From the NCBI RefSeq assembly GCF_001866655.1, contig NZ_MLYR01000086.1:62001-126000 (forward strand): a stretch of 64,000 bases of DNA. Reading direction: 5' to 3'. Below, one piece after another: positions 42,228-50,753 of the stretch. The notes below the pieces were generated by a model. The model searched no databases. It had not been told where the DNA came from and saw nothing but the letters and a program-made list of their open reading frames with translations. The first letter of the stretch is position 1. Every line of letters starts with the position of its first letter. Source of the stretch: Bacillus sp. MUM 116. Lineage in GTDB: Bacteria; Bacillota; Bacilli; Bacillales; Cytobacillaceae. A program made the translations under genes and the position numbers.

Positions 42228-42239
42228 AATAAAAAGATT

Positions 42240-42425
42240 TTAAGATAATTCTTTTAACCAGCCGTCAAACCATTCTTTAGGTAGTTTAACTTTAGAAAAA
42301 TCCAACTGTTGTAGTTCCTCTAATGAGTAAGTGTTTGTTAAATATAAATCCCACTGTGCAGAAATATCTTCTAAAACTTTATATAACTCGCTGTTATAAA
42401 CATTATCATTATCAATATATTTCAT
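42240..42425 (-). CDS. Short acidic protein, 61 aa (second of an overlapping pair)
   Basis: Its ATG overlaps the stop of the frame at 42422-42586 (ATGA), which suggests coupled translation or a frameshifted single gene. The product (MKYIDNDNVYNSELYKVLEDISAQWDLYLTNTYSLEELQQLDFSKVKLPKEWFDGWLKELS) is soluble, acidic and rich in Trp and Leu, similar in feel to small immunity proteins. No family recognised. Confidence 0.5.
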   Translation of the reverse strand: MKYIDNDNVYNSELYKVLEDISAQWDLYLTNTYSLEELQQLDFSKVKLPKEWFDGWLKELS

Positions 42426-42586
42426 ATACTGTTTATCACACCAGTTACAAATTGTAGATGTGAAAATTTGTTACTGCTATTTACTACACTCATCAATAAT
42501 TCAACTAAATTTTCTTTATTTAACGCCAAGTCAATCTCAATAAATTTTGATTCTGACCAGCTTCCTACATATTTGTTCTTGCCCAC
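42422..42586 (-). CDS. Short protein, 54 aa (first of an overlapping pair)
   Basis: GTG at 42586 with GAGG 8 nt upstream. The product begins MGKNKYVGSWSESKFIEIDLALNKENLVELLMSVVNSSNKF and ends VTGVINSI. It stops where the next frame starts. Either a two-gene operon or an interrupted gene. It lies just downstream of the WapI-like immunity gene. Confidence 0.45.
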   Translation of the reverse strand: MGKNKYVGSWSESKFIEIDLALNKENLVELLMSVVNSSNKFSHLQFVTGVINSI

Positions 42587-42728
42587 CAGTTACACCTCGG
42601 TCTGAAAATGTGATTTATATTAATTCAACGTAAATAAATTGATTCCTTCTTCAACAAACCTGAGACGTTAATAAAAAAGCGTCCCTGCTTTTACAGAAAC
42701 GCCTCCGTTAGAACAATTAAGAAAGAAT

Positions 42729-43172
42729 CTATTTTTTACCCTTTAAGTCACCGTATTGGTCAACAATATTTTTCAACTGAAGTAATGTTGATACCAAATA
42801 ACTTTGTTCGCTTTCAAACTCAAATTGCAGAATATTTTCTTGGTGAGTAAATTCTTGAAAGTATCCTTGAATATTTATCTGACCAAAATTATTAAAATTT
42901 AGGTCAATTTTAAGATTATTCTCTGAATCCGAAAAGGTAAAATCACCTTCTAAATCGTTATAACATTTTTTCAACAGGGTCAAGAGCTGGTATACCTGTC
43001 CAGTTGAAAACCATAGTTCTGCATCTTTGACGTAGTAATTTCCACTCTTAATTTCAATCTTTCCTTTAACATCATAACCACCCAAATAACTTGTTCCATT
43101 TGGGAAACCAAACACTTCAATTAATTCAATTCTTATGAACCCTTGTTTACCAACAATTTCAAATGTATTCAC
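42729..43172 (-). CDS. WapI-family immunity protein
   Basis: The 147-residue soluble protein matches the WapI pattern: an N-terminal beta part (GFIRIELIEVFGFPNGTSYLGGYDVKGKIEIKSGNYYVKDAELWFSTGQVYQLLTLLKKCYNDLEG), NLKIDLNFNNFGQINIQGYFQEF, and EFESEQSYLVSTLLQLKNIV at the end. In B. subtilis WapI neutralises the tRNase domain of the contact toxin WapA. No toxin gene is in the window, so this would be an orphan immunity gene. The ATG lacks a strong ribosome binding site (AAAAGAGCTGATT). Confidence 0.7.
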   Translation of the reverse strand: MNTFEIVGKQGFIRIELIEVFGFPNGTSYLGGYDVKGKIEIKSGNYYVKDAELWFSTGQVYQLLTLLKKCYNDLEGDFTFSDSENNLKIDLNFNNFGQINIQGYFQEFTHQENILQFEFESEQSYLVSTLLQLKNIVDQYGDLKGKK

Positions 43173-43240
43173 AAATAATCAGCTCTTTTCATCGCAACCA
43201 TTAATTACACAATAGCAAAATTAGGCAAAACTTAACAGGT

Positions 43241-43325
43241 TCTTTTTCAACTATCCTGCCCCGTTACTTCAAGAAGAAAGTGCATTTCCGTTGTTCCAGT
43301 AATGCACCCGATAGTTAAATAAGAA
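43241..43325 (+). repeat. GTTAG repeat copy 5 (rearranged)
   Basis: TTCTTTTTCAACTATCCTGCCCCGTTACTTC, a weak middle part, then TAATGCACCCGATAGTTAAATAAG. It lies 3' of the gene at 43345. Confidence 0.7.
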
Positions 43326-43344
43326 AATGGCGAAAACAACGCTT

Positions 43345-43545
43345 TTATAATTGGGGGAGGAAAATCATAAATAAAATAACAATTGGTATAGCAAGAATTA
43401 AAGAAATAAGCTTAATCCACCATCGTTGTCTAGAAAATATTAAAAGCACAATCGTTATTAAAATAAACAACGGCCAAAAAGTCACATAAGAGATTGCTAA
43501 TACTAATGAATATAGAAAAATATCTACCGCCACCAAATAAATCAC
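43345..43545 (-). CDS. Membrane protein, 66 aa, unknown
   Basis: Two to three hydrophobic segments (VAVDIFLYSLVLAISYVTFWPLFILITIVLLIF and WWIKLISLILAIPIVILFMIFLP) around a basic SRQRWWIK turn. The GTG start has only a weak ribosome binding site (AGGTAGT). No family recognised. Between repeat copies 5 and 6. Confidence 0.4.
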   Translation of the reverse strand: MIYLVAVDIFLYSLVLAISYVTFWPLFILITIVLLIFSRQRWWIKLISLILAIPIVILFMIFLPQL

Positions 43546-43623
43546 ACTACCTAAACTTAGTTTATTGTTGAACTATTGCACTCGATTTATATACATAATA
43601 ATTCTCTGCTTGTTATTAATTAA

Positions 43624-43712
43624 CCTTCTTCAGCTAAACTGCTATCGTTAGTTGCATAAGAAAAAGGGTCGCCCGCAGCGGTCCCTACTTAAACACAAGC
43701 ACCCGTTAGTGA
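43624..43712 (+). repeat. GTTAG repeat copy 6
   Basis: CTTCTTCAGCTAAACTGCTATCGTTAGTTGCATAAG, hairpin GGGTCGCCCGCAGCGGTCCC, then AAGCACCCGTTAGTG. Confidence 0.75.
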
Positions 43713-43915
43713 AAAAAACGAAAATAAAGTGCAATATGATAATTAACAATTATAAAAATGCAATAAATTTTAAATATAGATATAAGTATCCCTTTTTCTT
43801 TTCGTGTGAAAATTAAGTAGCCAATACAAAATATCAGTTGAATTATATACAAGGGAGCTACCGCAAGTTTTGAGTATAGTTCTGGAAATGGTGTTTCCAT
43901 AATCTTGTCATCCAC
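43706..43915 (-). CDS. Membrane protein, 69 aa, unknown
   Basis: After MDDKIMETPFPELYSKLA there are two helices (LYIIQLIFCIGYLIFT and GILISIFKIYCIFIIVNYHIALYF) with a short charged loop (RKEKG). The ATG has GGAGAG-like sequence upstream. Its stop lies at the edge of repeat copy 6. Family unknown. Confidence 0.4.
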   Translation of the reverse strand: MDDKIMETPFPELYSKLAVAPLYIIQLIFCIGYLIFTRKEKGILISIFKIYCIFIIVNYHIALYFRFFH

Positions 43916-43933
43916 TATATTTTCTCTCCTAAA

Positions 43934-43978
43934 TTAAACTAATGCACCCATTAGCTTAAGTACAATATTTCACAATTT
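43934..43978 (+). repeat. GTTAG repeat copy 7 (3' part only)
   Basis: TAAACTAATGCACCCATTAG then CTTAAGTACAATATTTCACAATTT. It lies between two minus-strand genes. Confidence 0.65.
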
Positions 43979-44000
43979 AACGACTATTTTAATACTATGT

Positions 44001-44312
44001 TTACTTATCTGGAAAATTTGCAATTATGTTTTTAATTAACTCATGTACTTCATCTACGTGCCAGATATAATCTGAAAAAAGAATATGGAGTTTAAGAAAT
44101 AAACTTTCAATTTCTTGAGAAGATAACTGACTTGGATTAGATAAAGTATCTATTATTCCATTCAAATCCTTTATTGTAATAGATAATTCCTTCATATTAT
44201 CTACTTTATCTTCTAGTTCCTCTTTGTTTATTACTTCAATGTGTTCCCTTTCTTTAATCAATTCATTGATTTCATTACATACCTTTATTGTTCTTTTTAA
44301 ATCAATAGTCAT
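44001..44312 (-). CDS. Helical coiled-coil protein, 103 aa, unknown
   Basis: ATG at 44312 with AGGAG 9 nt upstream; the frame runs to 44336. The acidic, Leu/Ile-rich product (KVCNEINELIKEREHIEVINKEELEDKVDNMKELSITIKDLNGIIDTL) looks like two long helices. No membrane segment, no recognised family. Confidence 0.55.
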   Translation of the reverse strand: MTIDLKRTIKVCNEINELIKEREHIEVINKEELEDKVDNMKELSITIKDLNGIIDTLSNPSQLSSQEIESLFLKLHILFSDYIWHVDEVHELIKNIIANFPDK

Positions 44313-44373
44313 ATTTATTTCTCCTAAGTAATCCATTCTAAGTAAGATATTATTCGTGATAAAATTTGTTTTT

Positions 44374-44517
44374 CCTTCTTCAGCAAAACTGCCACGTTAG
44401 TGGATCAAGAAAAAAAGTCGCCGCAGCGACCTCTTATTGAACATAAGCACCCGTTAGCCATCCATGCAGCATGGCTGCACCACAGAGGATGGAATTTTTA
44501 TCGTTCTTCCATGGTAG
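44374..44517 (+). repeat. GTTAG repeat copy 8 with 'CCATCCATGCAGC' extension
   Basis: CTTCTTCAGCAAAACTGCCACGTTAGTGG, hairpin TCGCCGCAGCGA, AAGCACCCGTTAG, then a 65-bp extension (CCATCCATGCAGCATGGCTGC...) almost identical to 55120-55183. Confidence 0.8.
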
Positions 44518-44536
44518 TGAAAGAAATAATCTATGT

Positions 44537-45061
44537 CTAATCCACAACATTTAAAAGGACCTCGCAATCACAAAATCCTCCCTGATTCCGCATAGCTTTT
44601 ATGATTTTTGAAATTTTGCTTTTAGGAACGTTATTTTCTAGCCAACTCTTTGTTAATTTATGTGTATGGTCGCATCCTTCTGAATTTATCATCTCATCCA
44701 AAAATGCCCCAAGTGTTTCCAACTGGTCTGGAGATAGATTTATCTCTTCCCACTTACCACCGTATTCTTTTAACAGTGCCAGTCTTTTTAAATCCTTACG
44801 GTCTCTGTGACCTAATTCCATTGTTTTCTCCTGACAGATGATAGCTTCTTTGTAATTCAACAAGCATTCTTCTGCCTGGGAAAGCAAACGCCAAGCCAAA
44901 GCATTATTCGGATTATCAATAACAAATTCCTTTAAACCTTGCCGAGCACTCAATAAAAAAGGTACGGCTTTTTTTGATGGAGCTCTCCTTTGTAGGGAAC
45001 CTTGCATTGATAATTGTTGTCCTTTTATTAGAATTTCTTTTAATTCATTTAATCTATCCAT
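44537..45061 (-). CDS. DUF2695 protein with TPR-like N-terminal part
   Basis: 174 residues. The first 100 look like TPR helices (PFLLSARQGLKEFVIDNPNNALAWRLLSQAEECLLNYKEAIICQEKTMELG). The C-terminus is DUF2695: GAFLDEMINSEGCDHTHKLTKSWLENNVPKSKISKIIKAMRNQGGFCDCEVLLNV, with the conserved Cys-Asp-His and Cys-Asp-Cys that may bind metal. The function is unknown; this fusion is longer than the usual 80-100 residue DUF2695 protein. Confidence 0.75.
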   Translation of the reverse strand: MDRLNELKEILIKGQQLSMQGSLQRRAPSKKAVPFLLSARQGLKEFVIDNPNNALAWRLLSQAEECLLNYKEAIICQEKTMELGHRDRKDLKRLALLKEYGGKWEEINLSPDQLETLGAFLDEMINSEGCDHTHKLTKSWLENNVPKSKISKIIKAMRNQGGFCDCEVLLNVVD

Positions 45062-45081
45062 TAAACCACCTTATTCAAGAG

Positions 45082-45205
45082 CAGCAAAGTTTACAAAAAC
45101 AGCCAATATTTTAAATAATGGACCGCATTTAAAAAGCGAATCGGCGCCAGTTTCCTCCTATTTTATCTTAGATAAAGGCTGTTTTCGTACACATTGTTGT
45201 TTTTA
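45082..45205. repeat. 'GGCTGTTTTCG' repeat pair, arms reversed
   Basis: AGCAAAGTTTAC-AAAAACAGCC at 45083-45104 and AAAGGCTGTTTTCG...CATTGTTG at 45173-45202, i.e. the two arms of the unit seen at 4052 in the opposite arrangement. Confidence 0.6.
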
Positions 45206-45333
45206 ACAAGTTTGAAATAACTTAATAACATATAAAAATAAACGAATTATACGATTCAAGGAAGGATACAAGATTAATATTGAATAAAACACACTAAGGA
45301 TATAATCTTATCTTATACAACCGGAGGTGTCAT

Positions 45334-47037
45334 GTGGCTATAAATAATAGAGAGTTTGAACAAATTGTCAAAGGTTTTAATAATCCGAACCCAGATATTC
45401 GATTTGAATCTGTTCAAATGCTATGGGAAATAGAAGAGATCGAAAATTTAACGGTTAATGCTAAAACATTAGAATGGTTAATAAAAGAAGCGGGAAACCC
45501 CTTTCCTCCACCAGTTGATATTTGGGATGACCCTAGCTATCAACTGATTCATTTTGCTACTAACTTTGTTATTCCCGTGGTTGCAGAGTCATTAATTAAA
45601 TATTACCCTCATTTTAGTATGGCTGCAAAAGAAGAAGTCATTCGTTATTTGTGTTTAACGGACGGGGAAAAACATAAATCCACTATTTTGAACATGATAG
45701 ATGATGATATATCCATTAATCAGGCGATCTTTCCGTTAGAAGAATTATTCAAAATACCTTCTTTAGTGATTGCGATTCTCAAAAAGCACTATAAACATTT
45801 TGAGAATGATGAATATAAGGAGGTATTTTATAAATTTCTATCCTTTAGTTTGGATAATGAATATTTACAAGATTTTAAACCGGACTATATCGTCCCTATT
45901 TTGTTGGATGACTACCATAAACAAAGGGAACTTTATATCGATTATAACAAAGACTATAATCCAAGATTTGTTTTTAGCTCTTGGAAGGAAACGTATCTAA
46001 TCATTCGGTCAAATATGACTTTGTATTTATCTTTAATGGAATATTATTGGAATGATGAGTTTCAAACATTAATCGAAGAAGCCATTCAATACAAAGACCC
46101 TATAATCAAGAGTAGCGCCGTGATAACTGCCTTACAGCGCAATATCCCGGTGAATGACGATTTTTTAGCGGAATGTGCAACCAATATAGAATCCTCAGAA
46201 TTTTTTTATTTGGAATTACTACGAATCCAAAAAGATAGTATGTTTCCCGTAAAAGAAAACAAACAAGAATTTTTTGCTAAATGTCATTTGTTTCATTACA
46301 TTGTCACAGAGCATGAATTTTTCCCTGATAATATAAACTTGATTGAAAAGGTTGATACAACAAATCAATACAATCAACCTGTTCGTTATTACTTTGCGTC
46401 TGTAGTTTCTGAAGGTTCTAAAACCCCTGCATGGGTTGGAGCATACGCTTTGGAGGAAGACAATGATTCTATCGATATGTGGGAGGGTACATTTTTAGAA
46501 GAAGGGGAATTTGACCGCACTAGAGAAGAGTATATTCAATCCTTTTTGGAAAATCGAGAAATGGAAAGACACGAAAGCGATTCGGAAATTTTTTATTCAA
46601 GTAAATCTACAATTAAACCTTGGTTTTATCTTGTATATGTGGTGCTTGTTGCAAGAGCTTACAAAGCATTTTCTACAATGGATATGGTATATATAATTTT
46701 AACCATTTGTTTTGCTTTGATTATCCTCTTTCTGCATTTTCGGAAATGGAAACAATCAAGGCGAATCATACATATAACTGGTTCTTTATTGAAGCTTCTA
46801 GACCGTAATAATGAAGAAAATATTAAACTGGAAAATATCAAAGAAGTAACGGTAAGAAAAGCGAATTTTAAATCTCGCTTGTTTGATCGTACAGCTAAAT
46901 TAATTTCTGTCTATGACAAAAAAGGAAAGTTAACGATGGAAATCCCTTTTGAATCTGTAAACTATAGTGAGTTTTCTTTCGTTTTGGACAATATGACTAA
47001 GCACTTACAGGAACCGCCTTTAATTGAAAAACACTAA
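45334..47037 (+). CDS. Large HEAT-like protein with two membrane helices, 567 aa
   Basis: GTG start with CGGAGGTG upstream. Residues 1-330 are helical and HEAT-like (VKGFNNPNPDIRFESVQMLWEIEEIENL, FATNFVIPVVAESLIKYYPHF). 340-425 is a mixed domain (YYFASVVSEGSKTPAWVGAYALEED, EEGEFDRTREEYIQSFL). Two helices lie at about 435-475 (WFYLVYVVLVARAYKAFS, MVYIILTICFALIILFL), and the last 90 residues look like a PH-like beta domain (GSLLKLLDRNNEENIKLENIKEVTVR). I do not recognise the family. It is the longest gene of the accessory region and is closed by a strong terminator. Confidence 0.7.
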   Translation: MAINNREFEQIVKGFNNPNPDIRFESVQMLWEIEEIENLTVNAKTLEWLIKEAGNPFPPPVDIWDDPSYQLIHFATNFVIPVVAESLIKYYPHFSMAAKEEVIRYLCLTDGEKHKSTILNMIDDDISINQAIFPLEELFKIPSLVIAILKKHYKHFENDEYKEVFYKFLSFSLDNEYLQDFKPDYIVPILLDDYHKQRELYIDYNKDYNPRFVFSSWKETYLIIRSNMTLYLSLMEYYWNDEFQTLIEEAIQYKDPIIKSSAVITALQRNIPVNDDFLAECATNIESSEFFYLELLRIQKDSMFPVKENKQEFFAKCHLFHYIVTEHEFFPDNINLIEKVDTTNQYNQPVRYYFASVVSEGSKTPAWVGAYALEEDNDSIDMWEGTFLEEGEFDRTREEYIQSFLENREMERHESDSEIFYSSKSTIKPWFYLVYVVLVARAYKAFSTMDMVYIILTICFALIILFLHFRKWKQSRRIIHITGSLLKLLDRNNEENIKLENIKEVTVRKANFKSRLFDRTAKLISVYDKKGKLTMEIPFESVNYSEFSFVLDNMTKHLQEPPLIEKH

Positions 47038-47048
47038 ATATCAAAACT

Positions 47049-47076
47049 TAAAAAAACGTCTTTGGGCGTTTTTTTA
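47049..47076 (+). terminator. Terminator of the 567-aa gene
   Basis: AAAAAACGTC-x-GGCGTTTTTTT. The rest of 47077-47375 contains a short fragment-like frame (VVHDLVFLEDPNKRD) but no supported gene. Confidence 0.75.
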
Positions 47077-47375
47077 GTTGTTCTATGTATAAGCAACAAA
47101 CTTTGAGAAAAGAGCTTAGATAAATTATATCATTTAATTTAAAAACCTTTTTAGTCGTTCACGACCTCGTATTTTTAGAAGATCCGAACAAACGAGACAA
47201 AAACAAAGAAGGATTTAAAGAAAAATAAATTGAATCATTTAAAAAATATTGGTAAATTGCCCCTGAAGAATAAAGGTTGTGTTTGTGTTATAATTCTCGA
47301 ATCCATCTCCTTCTCAAACAAAATGTGGCAGGAGATGGAGGTGAATATTGAAAACGGCGCTATGGAGGATATTTA

Positions 47376-48008
47376 ATGAAAAATTTTATATTCTATATCG
47401 GAATTATGCTTGTATTAGGTTTTGCATTAGGATTTTTCTCCGTTAATTGGATATTATCTCTTATTTGTATTGCCGCAGTAGCAAGTGCTTATTTGTTTAT
47501 ATTGTTTTCTCCTATTTTATTTACTAACGACATTTCAAAAACAGAAAAATTTTTAATTAAAAACCGGAAAAAACCTTTTTATGACTTAAATTTTTCAATT
47601 GCAAACAATTTGGAAAATGATGTTGAGGATGCTATTCAAAAGGTATTATCAAAATATAAAGCTCCATTTAGGCATGCACTTTTTCTTACTATCTATTCCC
47701 TATACAAGCATGATACCGAAAAGGCAAAAACACACTTAGAAGGGATACAGCCTTTAAAATATAGGGAATATTATCGAGCTTTAGTTTGTGTAGAGGAAGG
47801 TAATCTTCAAGATGCTGTCACAATATCGAATAAAATTAATTCTCCAAAATGGATGAAGCTTATAATAATGGCTGAAGTTTATCTTAAGGAAGGTAATAAT
47901 GAAAAAGCCAAAATCTGTGCAATTCAAGCTGTAAAAGAAACAAAAGGTCTTCAAAAGTATGCCATATATAAAAATTTCGAAAAAATTTTAGGTGACCAAA
48001 CAATGTGA
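47376..48008 (+). CDS. Membrane-anchored TPR-like protein, 210 aa
   Basis: Two N-terminal helices (FIFYIGIMLVLGFALGFFSV and ILSLICIAAVASAYLFILFSPI) are followed by a soluble helical part with TPR-like repeats (PFRHALFLTIYSLYKHDTEKAKTHLEGIQPLKYREYYRALVCVEEGNLQDAVTISNKI). The ATG follows GGAGGATATTTA. No family recognised. A GAGACC / GGTCTC terminator follows. Confidence 0.6.
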   Translation: MKNFIFYIGIMLVLGFALGFFSVNWILSLICIAAVASAYLFILFSPILFTNDISKTEKFLIKNRKKPFYDLNFSIANNLENDVEDAIQKVLSKYKAPFRHALFLTIYSLYKHDTEKAKTHLEGIQPLKYREYYRALVCVEEGNLQDAVTISNKINSPKWMKLIIMAEVYLKEGNNEKAKICAIQAVKETKGLQKYAIYKNFEKILGDQTM

Positions 48009-48033
48009 GACCGGATAGGTCTCCTTTTTATTT
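48007..48033 (+). terminator. Terminator
   Basis: GAGACC-GGAT-AGGTCTC followed by a T run. Confidence 0.75.
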
Positions 48034-48278
48034 TTGAAAATAAAATGGTAATAATTTTCTTTCGAAATGAATTCATTCAAGCAAGAACCGACTTAATCAA
48101 TTGGGGGATTAATTCGGGTTATGATACCAGGTCATTGAGAAATTAGCTTTTCTTAAACTTGAGGAATTGTTTCATCATCACCATTTCCACAAAGATGTCA
48201 TTTCAGGCATCAACACCCATATGAATACGCCGATAATCCAATCGAGCATCCTCTTGCTGCGATTGATAGAGGGTTCCG

Positions 48279-48434
48279 CTAACGTATTCCTAACTCTACA
48301 ATAATTGCTAAAACTGAAGTAATGAATATGTCCATTACTACATATTTTTTTGCTCTATTTTTATAATTGGAGTCCATAAAGTATCTTATTATGTAAAAGA
48401 CAATAAAAATGGAAAGTATTTGAAAAAAACCCAC
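48279..48434 (-). CDS. Small membrane protein, 51 aa
   Basis: GTG at 48434 with AGGGGTG 7 nt upstream. The product has two helices (MGFFQILSIFIVFYIIRYFMD and VMDIFITSVLAIIVELGIR) with a basic loop (SNYKNRAKKY). No family recognised. Weakly supported. Confidence 0.4.
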   Translation of the reverse strand: MGFFQILSIFIVFYIIRYFMDSNYKNRAKKYVVMDIFITSVLAIIVELGIR

Positions 48435-48485
48435 TCAAATCACCCCTTTTTATCATTCTTTGTTTCGGCATTTCCCATTAAATTT

Positions 48486-48570
48486 CCTTCTTTTTGTTTA
48501 ACTAACCTGCCCCTTTATTTGAATAACGACAATGAAAGAGGACTGCTGAAACAGTCCATTTGTTGTGAAA
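48486..48570 (+). repeat. GTTAG repeat copy 9
   Basis: CCTTCTTTTTGTTTAACTAACCTGCCCCTTTATTTGAATAAC, then hairpin GGACTGctgaaACAGTCC. It lies 3' of the gene at 48621. Confidence 0.7.
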
Positions 48571-48620
48571 GTATAGCATCCTTTAGATGAATGCCTTTAT
48601 AAATGTTGTAACCGTTATTA

Positions 48621-48875
48621 CTAAAATATCGCAACATAAAAATAGGATTTACTTATTTTAAAATTCAGCTTTCGGAAAATACTTCTTAATATCCACTCAC
48701 ATATCTTCATAGCTATTGAAACAATAATTAAAAATGGAATTAATAAAAAAAGATTATTTCTAATGGGCTTATAATCAAATAAGTTTATAAAAGATAACGC
48801 AACTATAACGGTGATTAAAGAACTTATATCGAATGATTTGTCATATGTTAGCAACCAGTTGAAAAACTTCTTCAT
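48621..48875 (-). CDS. Membrane protein, 84 aa, unknown
   Basis: ATG with AAGGGGGAGT upstream. Two helices (ISSLITVIVALSFINLF and NLFLLIPFLIIVSIAMKICEWILR) and basic ends (SIFRKLNFKISKS). No family recognised. Confidence 0.5.
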   Translation of the reverse strand: MKKFFNWLLTYDKSFDISSLITVIVALSFINLFDYKPIRNNLFLLIPFLIIVSIAMKICEWILRSIFRKLNFKISKSYFYVAIF

Positions 48876-48923
48876 AAAATTTACTCCCCCTTTCCATTAA
48901 AAATTCTCCAAAAATATTCCAAT

Positions 48924-48974
48924 TCCTTCTTTAACTAACCTGCCCCGATAGTTTAAGTGAAACACTTCACAAAA
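48924..48974 (+). repeat. GTTAG repeat copy 10 (short)
   Basis: CCTTCTTTAACTAACCTGCCCCGATAGTTTAAGTG then AAACACTTCACAAA: loop 1 joined to the tail. The rest of 48876-49274 has no gene; 49010-49030 carries a further trace (GACCTGTTAGTTGAATATG). Confidence 0.65.
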
Positions 48975-49274
48975 CAGTCTAGGAACAGTGTTCTTACTCG
49001 TACTGTTTCCTCCACAATTTGACCTGTTAGTTGAATATGAAATAATTCCTTGCTTTAGTTAAAAAAGATTGTTTTGATGAGTTTCTTCTATTTATAAGTA
49101 CCTTTGTATTAGCCCCATTTTGTCATGCAACCAAATTTCATTATTGAATAAGCTTACTACCTCAAAAATTCTCAACCTTTCTTATTAAAATTTAATTGAA
49201 TTCTATTCATGTATTAATCAATATTCTGAATAATCATAATAAAATTATTATTAAAACAGTTTAGGAGGGAACCC

Positions 49275-49562
49275 ATGTCTAAAGCTAATAAAAAAGGTTG
49301 GTACTTTCTTGTTGCAGTAGTAGTTGCCGTCATTATTTTTATTGTTTTTTCAAACTACATAAACCGGTCAACTCTTGATGAAAGTTTAAGGCAAGCGATG
49401 AAAGATAAAGGTACAAAAATGATCTCGTATTCCCTTTATTCAAAAACTGGATCTTTAATTGGTGCAGATCTGATTTATTTAGTAAAAGGAGCAAATGGAA
49501 AACAGTATCATATAGAGGTGGACCATAATCATTTGGTGGTTTCCACAATCCAAATAAATTGA
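49275..49562 (+). CDS. Secreted or anchored small protein, 95 aa
   Basis: ATG with TAGGAGGG 6 nt upstream. One N-terminal helix (GWYFLVAVVVAVIIFIVFSNYI) is followed by a 65-residue outside domain (TLDESLRQAMKDKGTKMISYSLYSKTGSLIGADLIYLVKGANGKQYHIEVDHNHLVV) with a PepSY-like feel. No clear family. Confidence 0.6.
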   Translation: MSKANKKGWYFLVAVVVAVIIFIVFSNYINRSTLDESLRQAMKDKGTKMISYSLYSKTGSLIGADLIYLVKGANGKQYHIEVDHNHLVVSTIQIN

Positions 49563-49628
49563 ATTGCAAAGGGAGCAAAATTCTTTATAACAACAACTCA
49601 GTAAAAACACTTTATCTCTGTGTATATC

Positions 49629-49706
49629 GAACAAGAAAAGGGCTGCCGAAGCAGCCCCTATTCTTCAACATAAGCACCCGTTACTTAAGTATGTTTTTTC
49701 ACAATC
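49629..49706 (+). repeat. GTTAG repeat copy 11
   Basis: GAACAAGAAAAGGGCTGC-cgaa-GCAGCCCCTATTC, then AACATAAGCACCCGTTACTTAAGTATG and TTTTCACAATC. It lies 3' of the gene at 49275 and could end its transcript. Confidence 0.75.
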
Positions 49707-49828
49707 ATGTTCAAACCTTACTTAATAATTTTCTTATTCATTATTTAAGTCACTTAAAATTACATCTATCTCGTGGAGAAATGCTATTTTGTTGTTAGAC
49801 GCACAAAATTCTCATATACATTTCCCAA

Positions 49829-49864
49829 CAAAAAGAGATCATCCTGAAAGGATAATCTCTTTTA
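49829..49864. terminator. Bidirectional terminator
   Basis: AAAAAGAGAT...ATCTCTTTT with a 15-base loop. It ends the minus-strand ExsC-like gene. Confidence 0.75.
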
Positions 49865-49887
49865 CTTGTTTATTTCAGTATCGACTT

Positions 49888-50430
49888 TTAGTCGCAGGAT
49901 CCTTCAGAGCCTGTCCTGCCTCGTCTAATTGCTAATGCACTAAACGAGATAGGTCCAACTACAGCTGCTTCTGTACCTGCTGTCGCATTTTCAACGGTCA
50001 GCACGAACGTATGAGTTCCAAATCTTAAATTATTGTCGATGGCTTGGAATGTTTCTATATAAAATACTTCTGATGTAGGATCTGATTCGACTCCAGTCTG
50101 TGTTTGAAAAATTTGTGCACCATCGCGGAAAATACGAAATTTTAATTGCGATGTTCCGGATAAACCCTGTACACCTACGGTGGCAATCAATTCGACTGTA
50201 TTAATTGTAATAAATCTTGGAATAGTTACAATGAGTGTTGCAAGTGTTAGACGATTAGGACTGTGGGGAATAGGCTCGGGATCGCCAGGATTCGTGCTAT
50301 TCCTTGGTTGGACTGTTTGGAAATCTAAAATTTCAAAGACTCTTAAGGGGGAACCTGAGCCACTTCCTCCATTCGGTTGAACTGCTCCACTCATATCCGA
50401 CCAACCGGGTTCATTTTTATTATCCAGCAT
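49888..50430 (-). CDS. ExsC-like exosporium / spore surface protein
   Basis: ATG with GAGGTGATTATATA upstream. The 180-residue product starts with a Gly/Ser-rich leader (MLDNKNEPGWSDMSGAVQPNGGSGSGSP), then a beta-sandwich-like part of ExsC type: LTLATLIVTIPRFITINTVELIATVGVQGLSGTSQLKFRIFRDGAQIFQTQ, GTHTFVLTVENATAG and GPISFSALAI. ExsC-like proteins coat the outermost spore layer in the B. cereus group. It probably depends on a late mother-cell sigma factor, although I could not identify the promoter. It ends in SEGSCD. Confidence 0.55.
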   Translation of the reverse strand: MLDNKNEPGWSDMSGAVQPNGGSGSGSPLRVFEILDFQTVQPRNSTNPGDPEPIPHSPNRLTLATLIVTIPRFITINTVELIATVGVQGLSGTSQLKFRIFRDGAQIFQTQTGVESDPTSEVFYIETFQAIDNNLRFGTHTFVLTVENATAGTEAAVVGPISFSALAIRRGRTGSEGSCD

Positions 50431-50603
50431 TATATAATCACCTCGCTTTAAAGTCTGTACTATCTATATATTCAGGATTTAATAGAGTGCTTGGGTAAAT
50501 GTTGAAATAGTTTCCAATTACAAATTATTTTGTTTATGTGTTTTATAAAGTAAAACCACTTGTCTAGATCGTAACCAATTTTCGAGCATCTAGCCTTACT
50601 AAA

Positions 50604-50753
50604 ATGGAAGCAGTATTTATCCTCCAAAAAGATATTAAAACTAGTATTGCCGTGTTTGATAAAAATGAGGCGGAAGCTTTACAAATGGCGAACATAATAA
50701 CTGCTGCAATTGTGAAAAAATTCCCCAAAAGTTTCAAATATAAGAGCTACTGA
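50604..50753 (+). CDS. Short protein or fragment, 49 aa
   Basis: ATG without a clear ribosome binding site. The product (MEAVFILQKDIKTSIAVFDKNEAEALQMANIITAAIVKKFPKSFKYKSY) is soluble with natural codon use and may be the end of a longer lost gene. Confidence 0.3.
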   Translation: MEAVFILQKDIKTSIAVFDKNEAEALQMANIITAAIVKKFPKSFKYKSY

